Origin: Haliclystus octoradiatus
Taxonomy: Eukaryota > Cnidaria > Staurozoa > Stauromedusae > Haliclystidae
Assembly: GCA_916610825.1 (NCBI GenBank)
Contig: OU744451.1
Location: 23,324,349-23,388,348, forward strand
Length of the DNA: 64,000 nt
Direction: 5' to 3'
Below the pieces are notes generated by a model. The model ran no database searches, was not told the DNA's origin, and saw nothing but the letters and a program-made list of their open reading frames with translations. Below are positions 34,460 through 46,100 of the stretch, piece after piece. The translations under genes and the position numbers were made by a program. Position 1 is the first letter of the stretch, and the number at the start of each line of letters is the position of its first letter.

Positions 34460-36112
34460 ATAACACTTGCCAAACTTGTCTCAATTGATATTAACCAACT
34501 AGATGTAACTTATTAATGTTACGTGCCTGAACTAATATTTAACCAATCAGAGACACATAGAAATGAACATATCCTATCTGAAAGAATATTTATCAATCGG
34601 AGATAACTAGAATTCAATATATCCTAATACATTATTACAGGCTTTTTATTTGGGATTTCTAAATATCCTCTTCTTGCTAAATACAAATCTTGTTGACTTA
34701 GAAAGAATTTATTTCAATTCGAATAATGTATTACTTCTTTTCGATTATTATTCAAATGTTTGAAAAGTGTAAATTTTATAAACTCAGTTGAGTTAGATAT
34801 TTAATTAATATCTGCTTATTTATCAAAAATTAGTAATAGTTTTGAATTTGATAGACATGAATAAATGACCTTGAAATGAAATCTATTTATTCATGATTTT
34901 ATTATTATATTTAGTCAAACGGTAGTCAGTGGCCATCCATGAAGGGGCCAATATATTTAAAAGTAGCCGGGAGTCCCTGACCTTACACCTTACACAAAAC
35001 AAGGATAAAAATATTGGTTTAGTTCACATTTTGAGAGTAAAACTTGAAAATGATCTGCGGCAAAACATTCGAAATTGCACAAAACTTTACAATTACAATT
35101 ATCCGTCGTCCGCATGGCATATTACCTAGTAAGCATTTGAAATAGATTTTTTATTCTGAAGAAATATGACACTTGACCTTAGGCCTTTGCGAAACATTAT
35201 GAACAGTTCATGAACTTCATGTATAATTCACAAACTCACAGAAAGTCTATGGACAATTCATGGAAAGTTCATGAACTGAGTTTTAACTTCAAATTCATGA
35301 AGTGAAATTACATACGCTTTCATGAAAATTTCATTTTTACATGAGTGTAGGACGTAGTACTGCGAACTATAATTTGGAAACAGTACTAAATATAGTATTT
35401 GGATTATCTCATTCAACTGTTTTTGAATGTGAACACTAATCCGAAGAGTCCGTAACAAGTTTTAGGATGACTTGTCATGCTCCGGATGAGTGAAAGTAGA
35501 GATTAAATTTTCCATTCGCTTGTCAATTTGTAATTGTTATATATATATCAAATCATATTCAATTATTCATTAACATCAGTGTTAATTGAGATTGTAGCCG
35601 CTGCCGTTCACTTAGAGACAACCGGGGACTACTCACGATTCTTCCCTATCCAAACCAAGAACTTGATTCCCCTTTTGAATCAGATTTCATGCAAGCATCG
35701 GAAGACGCTATAGTACACTCGTAGGCGATCGAACATCTAGATTTTTAAAGTATTTAAACTTTGTTTAAAACGAGAGGGCAATCCATCGCAGACTACTCCA
35801 CAAATCCAAGAATCATGCTTTGTGACTGCATACTATTGAGTCAATGAGTCGGGACTGCTACCTATATTTCTTCTTGGAAAATGTCAGAGATTAGAATGTT
35901 CGTGATTCACATTATATTTTCAATTTTTTTCTCCAATGAATTGAAAAATAAAAATATCAAATTGCATTATAGTACTATAGTATTTGCATTTGATTGTAAA
36001 ACATATTTGCAAATAGCTTACAAATAAACTATTTCTAACACCGACATGCAATTGACACAACTTTTAAAACATTCAATATTATCACAAAGTTGTTTTCATA
36101 ATCAAATATAAA
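34460..36112. other. Intergenic region ISYNA1 to ANKUB1-like gene
   Basis: AT-rich sequence with the ISYNA1 3' UTR at the left. No gene, transposon ends or tandem repeat recognised, apart from short self-similar 'TTCATGAA' motifs around 35205-35330. Confidence 0.45.
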
Positions 36113-39100
36113 ATGTCTTTTGAATACCATCGTATATTTATTACAACACCCAAAGGTCGTGAAATTATAACATTACGGAATATAAAATATGATACAAAAA
36201 TGATTGAAATTAAATATAAATTGGAATTGATTATTGGTGTTACAAGTGAATTTCAAATCTTGGAATATGCAAATAGTATTCTTGATGATAATTCTGAGAT
36301 GATAGATACAAATCTACGCGAAGGATGTTTATTACGAATTAATATATCATCAAAGTTATTATCTCAAGTTTACGAAGGACGTGTACTAAATATCCCCGAT
36401 TCTACACAAGCTGATCAGGAATTATTTGGTTGTGGCTTTTTATTTTGTTGTCGTCGAGATATTGAGAAGTTAGCAGATTTACTTAGCAAAATCCCAATCG
36501 TTGCTAAGTTAACATCTCAAAGTAAACGTTCGTTATTTCACGCATGCGCTGCTAATACAGCCATTGGGTGTTTAGTATGGCTTAGCGGTAAGCAATTCCA
36601 ATGCGTCAACGTAGTGGATTGCGATGGTAAAACGCCTTTGGATATCGCATCAGACATGCGAGATGTTATGTGTGAAACAAGATTAAGACAAATGGTGATG
36701 CAAGAAACGAAAGAAAAAAGCATCGAAGCCACAGAAATTATTCAACTTCAACAGAAACGCACTGAGCAAATACCAGTGCAAGTGTAAGTCATATAGTCCT
36801 TTTAGTCCATCTTAAAAGTGTTGATCTTTAAAGGAGCAAAAATGACCGGCAGGCGCTACGCACTTAGGATCACGTGCATGTTTATTGTTTATAACACAAT
36901 GTTCATTGTTGACATGAATTTATTACAAATTAGGCTTGCGTATAACAATAGTTTCAAAGCGAGACGGTTGAATTACGCTAAGCATAAATTCAAATTGATC
37001 TCGCAGCGGTCGCCGGTCAATTTTGCCCCTTTAACTTCGTAATACAACGGTTATGCCATCCATAGACATGGAGTATTTATTGTGGCTGTGATGTCGCTAA
37101 ATGAGACATAATGTAATCACGTATGTTCATCTTAAAAGTGGTCGTTAGTTCAGGTCTTCTTAAACGTGGTCGTTAGTTCAGGTCTTTACCTGTAGTAATT
37201 TCTATATTTCAGATCATCAATGTCACTACGTATTCCTCTTGAAGAATATTTTTCATTATCAGGTAAAGGATTCAAAGTTATTAAAAATCAAAATTTATCT
37301 CCAAAGCCATTATCTGCCCATTCCAGAAGTTACCACGAAGATTCACAGAAATCAAAGCTTTATTCGCTTTATCACAAGTATTTCAAATTCATCGATGACG
37401 GTGAAAAATATGATAGTTTGGCAACACCAGCAGGCATATTAGATGAAATTCCACCCGTATTAACATCTTCGAGTGTTAGGGAAAAAAGGTATGTTTGCCT
37501 GTGATCCTATATATGTGGCTTTGAGCCGACCGGCTTTAATCATAACTCCAAAACTATTAGCTGCACATTCCAGGAGCTACTATACGATCAATTATATCCC
37601 ACGCTTCTGCAAACTGTCATTTCAAGTCCAATTTCACAATGATTACAGTCAAATCTGTTATAACGGCCACCTCTATACAGTGACCACCTGTCTATGGTGG
37701 TCACTCTTGCAAGGTCTAAATTAGTACAATCTATTGTATCAACCCTGTATATAAAAGCCACCTGTCTATAGTGGTCAATTTATCTACCTCTCGTAGCTGG
37801 CCGTTATATACAGTTAGGTTTCACTCAGTGATGATAGCCATATCTCATATATACTAGGCGACAGGTATTTTAATTAAAAGTTTCTTTGTAAAACATTTCA
37901 AAGCAAAAGATAGCGACAAAAAACTACAAGTAGTGGTTGTTGAAAAATTTTCGGTATTATACATGAAATTTTGATTTACAAATTACTAATATAATTATTT
38001 TATAAATTTAAAATATTAATTTATTAGTTAATTTGTAAGTTAATATTTCTTTCACTAGAACTGAAGATGGCATAATGTATAATACCGAAAATTTTTCAAC
38101 AACCACTACTTGTAGTTTTTTGTCGCTATCTTTTGTTTTGAGACATATATTTTATGCTGCTTATTAGTATCTAAGTACTTACTTATTCATTACTATATTA
38201 CATTTATTCTAATAAATGTGTAACTATAAATATAGGTTGCATTTTATAGAGATAATTATGTGATATGACTCTCATTTGTTTTGCCTGTAATGACAAAAAA
38301 AATAAAACTACTAATTAAACATTTAATGCAGTACTTCAATTTTTCTAGGTCTTCTCCCACATGTGATTATACTAACCAAGAATTACCTACATCAATTAAG
38401 ATTGAGCAAAGTAACATCGCACATTCTAACTCAGAAAAACTATTACAGTATTCTAAATGGTTGAAAAATAAACTTGACATTAAAAGAGCTCACGAAGCAA
38501 AACAGATAAAAATTGAATCTAATCGGATTGAGGATAAAAGATTAAAGGATGAAGCTGCCTTGAAAGCATACGAAAAATGGATAAAGTCGAAAAAAATGCT
38601 TGATAAATATTCTCTAAAAAAACATAATGACGATGATGTTGAAATCGAGGAAAGACGCGTATTAAAGAATGAAAAGTCGTTTGAATCGTGGCTGGAAGAA
38701 AAGAAGAAAATGTCAGTTGCAATTTCGTCTGAAATATCTAAAAATGATGATTCGTCCGCTGAAAAAGTAAATAAACAAAAAAAGAAAACTATTTTGTCTG
38801 GATTAACTTTTGATGAATGGTTGAAATTAAAATATAAAACACGTAATAATTATGTGAACGAAATCAAAATGGAAAAGTCCATCCACAAATCAAACGGTTG
38901 TGGGAAAAGTTTTGAAGATTGGTTAAAAGAAAAGTATGAGTTATTGAAGATAAAAACTGTAGAAGAAAATAATTCGAAAGATCAGATCAATGATAGCACG
39001 GAAAATTCTAGAAAACAGAAGATATTTACAACAAAAGCAATACCATTTAATGTTTGGTTGAAACAAAAATTGACTTTGGCACAAGAAAAAAATAATAACG

Positions 39101-39279
39101 AATTTATACAACGAGAAAATGATAACAAAATAGACAGAAATCATTTATCACAAATTTCTTATCAAATCTGGCTTTTACATAAACATGTGAACGATGTTAA
39201 TAACGAAGAGAATTTTATACTACGATCTAAAGTTAATCGTTGGAAAAAGGAAGGATTTCGTTATATAAAGGACAAATAA
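36113..39279 (+). CDS. ANKUB1: ANKUB1-like protein (ubiquitin-like and ankyrin domains, WL-K repeats)
   Basis: Three exons, 36113-36783, 37213-37488 and 38349-39279, join in phase (GT|A, AG|G) to give 625 residues. Residues 1-80 resemble a ubiquitin-like fold (RIFITTPKGREIITLRNI at the start, LREGCLLRINI at the end). Residues of about 135-195 contain ankyrin-type helices (RSLFHACAANTAIGCLVWL, then VVDCDGKTPLDIA). This domain order is that of animal ANKUB1, whose function is unknown. The C-terminal 300 residues are Lys/Glu-rich and coiled-coil-like with seven copies of a [FY]xxW[LI]xxK motif: YSKWLKNK, YEKWIKSK, FESWLEEK, FDEWLKLK, FEDWLKEK, FNVWLKQK and YQIWLLHK. Similar motifs occur in CCDC34-type proteins. 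The first intron contains a TTAA MITE and the second a long foldback. Confidence 0.75.
36832..37030. mobile_element. TTAA-target MITE (AGGAGCAAAAATGACCGG ends)
   Basis: Bounded by TTAA at 36828-36831 and 37031-37034, with inverse ends AGGAGCAAAAATGACCGG and CCGGTCAATTTTGCCCCT. About 200 bp; same family as 31892-32090 and 52038-52235. In the first intron of the ANKUB1-like gene. Confidence 0.8.
37646..37826. mobile_element. pogo/Tigger-like MITE copy
   Basis: CAGTCAAATCTGTTATAACG at the left and a damaged CAGTTAGGTTTCACTCAG at the right, where a small insertion has split the terminal repeat. In the second intron of the ANKUB1-like gene. Confidence 0.65.
37900..38139. mobile_element. Foldback element with ~65-bp near-perfect arms
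   Basis: The left arm (AAGATAGCGACAAAAAAC...TTTCGGTATTATACA) is matched by the right arm (TGTATAATACCGAAA...GTTTTTTGTCGCTATC) almost without mismatch across a spacer of about 100 bp. In the second intron of the ANKUB1-like gene. The arm identity suggests a young insertion. Confidence 0.85.
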
Positions 39280-40000
39280 TTTCAGACAAAATACAGAGAA
39301 CTCTTTCTAAAGGCTGATATCTTAATTCAAACTTCGTAACATAAGCTTCGGGACTTGTAAAGACAAAAATAGTCTATACGTAAATAATCCGAACCAGGCT
39401 TGAAGACAATTAATACCAGTATTATATGTTGAGATAAACCAAATCACGATAAAGTTGTCATAACGGATTTGTACTTTGTATTTAGCCATCTTAATTGTAA
39501 TTATCTGTACAAGTAAATGTTTAGAGCAAGATATTTAATCAAAAGAGACTTTTCCCTGAACTCGGAGAAACTTGATTAACACGTAGAATTCCTAGTTTAT
39601 AGAAAATACCCTTCTGAGCTCTTATAGCCTGACTGCATCATGCGTTTGTTATGAAAGTTATATTATGATGTACCGTGTAGGAATTATTCCTTAAGCGGTA
39701 TTGTATCGACATCAAGATTGAATTCTGCTGGGGAACAGATTTGAAGAGATTAATTTCAGAATCTATTTTTACCAAAGGAAAATCCGATATCCGATACTTA
39801 GATTCCAAATCCAATTCTTGGAAAAGGTTATTCTAGATAGTTGGTTGTTTTTTAAAGTCAAATCTCTTTTTGTTCAGATAAAATTTTTTGCGGTCTCATT
39901 TATGAATTTAATACACATAAAATTAGATTAAAGAAATCAGACCACGAAGAAAAACAAATGATTTAATTTGAAATTAATGAATGTTCACCCCTTGATTAGG
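39280..40000. other. Intergenic region ANKUB1-like to TAF4
   Basis: About 720 bp without a gene or recognisable repeat; it contains the 3' UTR of the ANKUB1-like gene and the distal promoter of TAF4. Confidence 0.5.
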
Positions 40001-40002
40001 AA

Positions 40003-40055
40003 TTTCCCAGCATGCGCGCTGCCCGTGTCAGTATTAAAAATTTACCCAGAATGCC
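40003..40055 (+). promoter_or_regulatory. Candidate Staf/ZNF143-type sites in TAF4 promoter
   Basis: TTTCCCAGCATGC at 40003-40015 and ACCCAGAATGCC at 40044-40055 match the core of the ZNF143/Staf element (TTCCCAGCATGC), which is common in TATA-less promoters of housekeeping genes. They lie 45-100 bp upstream of the TAF4 ATG, and no TATA box is seen. Assignment by motif resemblance. Confidence 0.4.
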
Positions 40056-40101
40056 TGTCGGCTTCATATAAATCTCCACGTTCATTTTGAATCCTGTTCA
40101 A

Positions 40102-43100
40102 ATGGAGTCGTCCTTTCTCGAGGATATCTTGAAGAGGAAAGTCGATGAAAATGCAGTCAGTGCTATTGTTGGGTCGTTACAGAGTCAATTATCATCAGCC
40201 GGTACTACTGGGACATCATCAATTGGGTCAGTTCGGCCGTCATTTTCGTCTTCTCCCAATTTAACGGCGTCAGTTGTTAGTCAAGGAGGTTCTCGCGATG
40301 CCAGCCAGAGGATTGAACTTAAATCTAACCCAGTCATTAGATCTCAGCCAAATGGTAACGTTGGATCTCCATCGATTGTTAATTATGCAACACCTAATAT
40401 GTCTTCACCATCTAATATAAGACCTAATGTAGTTTTAACAAGAGTAGTAACGCCGTTAAGAACATCTATGCCTACAAGTAGTCCACAGCAACCTCAAATA
40501 TCGATTGCTCCTAAAACAACATTGTCTGGTGCTATACCTATTGCACCTAGGATTCCTACAACGATTATGATAACACCACAACAAGCACAAATGTTAATGA
40601 GTCAACGATTTAGCGGTGGAGCTACATTAATACCACGGAATATATTAAATCAAATGTCTACAGCACAAGTACCTTTAGCACCAAGACTTGGAGTAACTAC
40701 AAATGGACCCGTGGGCCCCATGTCTATGATACCTGGACAACAAATACCTGTAATGCAAAATATTGCCCCTCGTGTTAATCCCCAACATAATAATCAAATT
40801 AATTTAACAACATCGCAAAACAAATCAAATTTAGATCGTGTAAAACTTGAAGAACATACTGTGAAGATGTCTGGTGGACCAAATTTATCTGTTTCTAATA
40901 ATATAGCTAGTAGACCATCTATTCCTGGAGCAGTAACTTACCGTTTTCGACCTTCAAATCCGATTGTATCTGGTATACAAAGCGGATCTGTTATTAATGG
41001 TCAACAACAACAACAACAAAACATTATGAATTTAAATGTAACCAAAGAATCTGTCAAGAAACTGAAAGAATTCTTTCAGAATTTAATTAATTTAGCTTCT
41101 GGACCAAATCAACCACATGAAATTGGTCGAGCTGTAAAAGAATTAGTACAAAATGTCATGGTACGTAACCAAAACATATATAGATGGTAATATTATTATT
41201 AGCCAGACTGTAAAGTTTGTTTTGCGCACCTAAGATCTCAGTCGCAGTAGATATTCCTTGGTAGGAATTCAACCAAATTTAATTAAATCTCAAGCGTGAG
41301 GCGAGACTGAAAAGTTTGTTGTGCGAGCCTGAGATATCAGACGCGCAGCAGACTTTCCTACGTAGGATTTCAACTAAACTTGATTGAATCTCAGGCGCGC
41401 AAATTGCAATATTTTCAATCTGTGCAGAACGCTAGATTCAATTCAGAAGAAAAGGTTGGGATGCTCTAGAATTCCAGAAAGCTAAACCTTTTGTCAGACC
41501 CTATCATTGGGCACTTGCAAAGGGGAGGGGGTAAGGGAAGGGGCGGTTTAAAAGGAAAGCAATCCCCGAATCATAAAAATAAATGTAGCAATCCATTTAT
41601 AATCTCTTTTCACTATTTGAAACAAGTTTAAATGATTGAAAAATAACTTAATAGTTGCCATTCAAATGGCATCCCTAAAATTGATCATATAAAATATGCT
41701 GCTGAAATGTTGCAAACTACTATGTTTTGCTGAATGTCAAACATAACATTAACATAAGATAGCAACACTGCCGTACTGAATCTTAGAGTTTGTACTTTGT
41801 TAAGCAAATTCTTTCTGTTACTGTAGCTTTCCTATTCGAAGAGGGTCAGTACGTAAGCCAACCTAACACCTATTCAAGGGAATAAAGCAAAAGTTAAATA
41901 TAATGTTTCAATAATTTTGTAATCTTTCTCCTTAGCATGGTAAAATTACAGAAGAGCTATTTGTTGACAAATTGCAAGTAACGCTGAAATCAGATCCACA
42001 ACCAAATCTCATTCCATTTCTGAAGGTAACACAAATATTCAAATACCACCAATGTCGTCTTAAATGCGTTGCTCTTTGATTTTATAAGTAGGCTTCATGA
42101 CTTTCATCTACTTGAAATTTGTTACAGAAAACATTGCCTCATTTACGGGAAAGTGTTAATCAATCGCAGAAAATGCAACAATACCAGTTGTTACAATCAA
42201 AAGGTCAAGTAACTGATGGTAACGGTAGGCTACTTACGCAACAAGTTCAAAATACTAATCATGATGGCTCTATTAAAAATCAACCGTTATTATTACCAAC
42301 GCAACAAACTGTCGATGGTCAGAATATCACACAAATTGTCATTCCAAAAGGTTTAACGACCGAACAACAAAATTTAATACATCGACAATTAGCTCAAGTT
42401 CCTAATCGACGGTTTGTATTAACAACAATGCAATCTGCAACAATACCCAAACAACAATACCCTGTTGCAACGTTAGCGATGCCAACAACGAAAACTGGAA
42501 CGAGTAAAATTGCGACACCACTGCAATTATCAGCAGCAGCAGCTGGTGCCGACAAATCAAAGCCACGTTCATTTCATTACTCGTCAGCATTGACTAGGTA
42601 AGTAAGTTGTACTTTTTATGTTGTTGTTTCTTCCTTGTCAAATTTTTCAAAAAACAAAATGAAAATAATTCTAAAATGAAGACAAAAATTTATTTATGGG
42701 CAATGTATTTTTGGATCAGCATTAGAAATACTATTCTAGGAAAACAATTTTTACGTTTCAGTTGTTATGAATAGGAAAGATATGGCAGACGTTATAAATT
42801 GCCTCACGTATAACAATTCAACTATAGCCTCACATTTGTCAATTCAACTATTGACAAACCTGTTATAACAATCACCTCTATACAGCAGCCACCTGTCTGC
42901 AGTGGCCACCTTTGCAACTTTTAAATTAATTTATTCTTTTAAATCAACCCTGTATATAAAGGTTACCTGCATATAGTGATCAGTTATCAACATCTCATAG
43001 ATGGCTGTTATATTCAGGATTCACTGTACAATGATGCATAGAGCTTTGTCCACATATCTACCGCCCCATTGGACAAGTAGAGAGTACTAACATACTGTCC

Positions 43101-46100
43101 AGCTTGGCTAGTATCCCCTCTTTAATGTCCCACCTTGCTAGGATATTAATTGAACAAGTTTGACTGTATTATTATAATTACAAAATTTATCAGTCTTTTG
43201 ATTGGTTAAGAGCTACGAGATCAAGTCTTTATTCGAGGTTCTGGATTTGATCTGTGTCAAAACAATATAGAAAATGGATCAAAAATATTTCATTTCAAAA
43301 TCATTTTATTCAAAAAAAGGAAATGACAAACGTTTGGTTTTTGGTCAATTTAGCTCAGACTTCCAGGATACTATATCCCGGAATCCTGACTTTCCTCATA
43401 CACTGGTTTCAAAGAATGTAAAAACATTGTTGAATCTTTAATAAAAATAATTGATTATTTATTCAAAAATGCTTATGTGTGTATTTTACATACTTTACGT
43501 GTCAACAATCTTCCGCAACTTAAACAAATTTGGTTCCAAATTTTCTTAAATTTTGTTTTATTATATTTTTTATCTTCATGACATGCACGCTCTTTCGACC
43601 AATCAGATCGCAGAGAACCTTTGTGTTATTGTAAAATCATATTTACTACACTCGGAAAAGTTGGAAAGTTAACATTAACAAGTTTGACCTTTTTCACATT
43701 CTAACTCTATGGAAGGTGTCAGAGAACATGACAATAATTCAAAACATGCTGCAAAGGTTTTGGTCATGCAGGAACCACACGTTGTCAGCTTGAAAACCTT
43801 CTGTGATTGAATTTAAAATGCTTCATATTTCCAAAGAATATGTTACCAACACATCTGAAATTTGACTTTGGAGACCGGAGAATTATAATATGATTTTCAA
43901 AATATAGAAAGTATGAAATAAAATAAAAGCATAAATAATCTCAAATGGTAAACATAGACCCAGATAATAAAGTAGAGCTCCTGATTAGACCATGTATTCT
44001 TATTAATAGTATTATTGATTTGTATCCATTGCTTATTTATTAGTGGAGACGATGATATCAATGATGTTACGTGTATGGCTGGCGTGAATCTTATGGTAAA
44101 ATTTACTTATAATATCTTAATACTGATTTATAGTCACCGTATAATTGTTTTTTTATCCTTATTTGCTGAATCAGATCTAACGTATAGCCAGGATCCAATA
44201 AAGTAGGAATCTCCTTGAATCCTAGAGAAGATTCAGAAGAAAGTTGACATTTTAAGGATTTGTAGGCCAAACCTCAATAAAAACAATTCAGAAGAAAAGG
44301 TTGTGATGCTTCTAGGATTCCAGAATGCTGAACCTTTTGTCAGACCCTGTGAATAGCCTGAAAATATATCAAGAAGGCCTATGAAGAGCACAGCAACTTA
44401 TATATCCTGACTGGGCCTTGCAAATAGAATCAATCGTACATTCATACATCTGCACTTGGTTTGAATATGATGGAGCTACTGTACAGTGAAACCTGTATAT
44501 AACGGCCAACTACAAGAGGTAGATAAATTGACCACTATAGACAGGTGGCCTTTATATACCGATTTTAATCAATAGAAAATACTATTTTAGTCATTGCAAG
44601 AGTGACCACTATAGACAGGTGGCCGCTGTATAGAGGTGACCGATATAACTGGTTTAACTGAAATGTTTTCTCATAGTTGATTATTGTCTGTTAACAGGAA
44701 GAGAGCGCTAGGATTCTTGCATCTGGATCTGATCTACTTGGATCACAAACGAGAAGCTGTCAAGATGAGACGTTTCTTAATATGGATTTACTGAAAAGGC
44801 GCGTTGAAGCAATTGGTAGGGAAAATGTTGACATATATGTATGTAGCTGTAAAGTGTATGTAGCTGTAAAGTGTTTAACCAAAGGTTTACCTCCACCTTT
44901 TTTCTATAGTAAACCCTCTTGTCATTCCAAATTTAGAACATTCAAATGATCATCTTGATCGAAATGTAATACATTGTGCAATAAATGTCTTTGCTTATGC
45001 ATCTAAATCAAAATCATTTCTGCTATTCTTCCCCGTTCAACATCAGTCAGGGTTTGATAAAAGTTGTGATCCTGTGATCCTAGATTGCGGAAGGCTGAGC
45101 TGAAATCCGAAGGCAGCCAATGATCAACTTCTTTGAATAAGAATTCTATTAAAAATTAGGAAAATATTATAACCTTTGAACTTTTGAAGCTTATTTGTGC
45201 ATTCCTAAATCGATTATCAGTGTTTGTTTACGTTTACAGCAAGCTCTAATATATTTCTTTACAAGATCACATCTAAACTGGATGGAGCATTGACAATAAA
45301 ATCAATATCAGACCGAGCTTTCTTCATTATATGTCCGGGAAAAAATCTGAAGGTTTCACTTCGAAAATCTTTGGATCTCGGAAGGCAAAATTTTTTATCG
45401 GACCCGGACATCAGTTATTTGAATCCGTGTTTAACATTTGTTAGTTCTAACTCTCCAAAAGAGCTTGAAAATAAAAAAAACATATTTAAATTGTTAGCTT
45501 TCCAAAAAATGAAAGTAATTTAATTGCAAACAGCAGGATACCTAGTTAGACTCTGCAAGTTTTCTTGTTTTTATAATAATAATTTTTCTATTGTAGCACG
45601 TAAAAAGAACGTTGGGGATATTAGTCAGAGTGCATTAGCACTTATCTCCCATGCTGTACAAGAACGTTTAAAAAATATAATCGAAAGACTGACTGTTTGT
45701 AGTGTACACCGTGTTGAGCCGCCCCAGGTATGATATCATATGTTTAATTTATTCTACTACAGTGAAACCTGTATATAACAGCCAGCTACAAGAGGTAGAT
45801 AAATTGACCACTATAGACAAGTGGCCTTTATATACATGTTTGATTCAATAGAAAATACTATTTTAGACATTGCAAAAGTGACCACTATTGACAGGTGGTC
45901 GCTGTATAGAGGTGACCGTTATAACAGGTTTTACTGTACTGTATAATTGTTGCCTGTGAGGCAGACAATGTACATGGTTTGTATTACAGAAGTGACAAAG
46001 GTGCTATAAAACCAGGCTTCGATAAAACAGGGGATTCCGGGACTTGAGAGTCCTGAAAGGCTAGCACAAATTCAGAATTAATAAAGGCAGTGATTGTATT

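Noticed and set aside
45224..45523. 99-codon ORF in a TAF4 intron
   Set aside because: It overlaps a decayed CAGGGTCCGAC-type repeat and has no phase-compatible splice sites; TAF4 exons flank it correctly without it.
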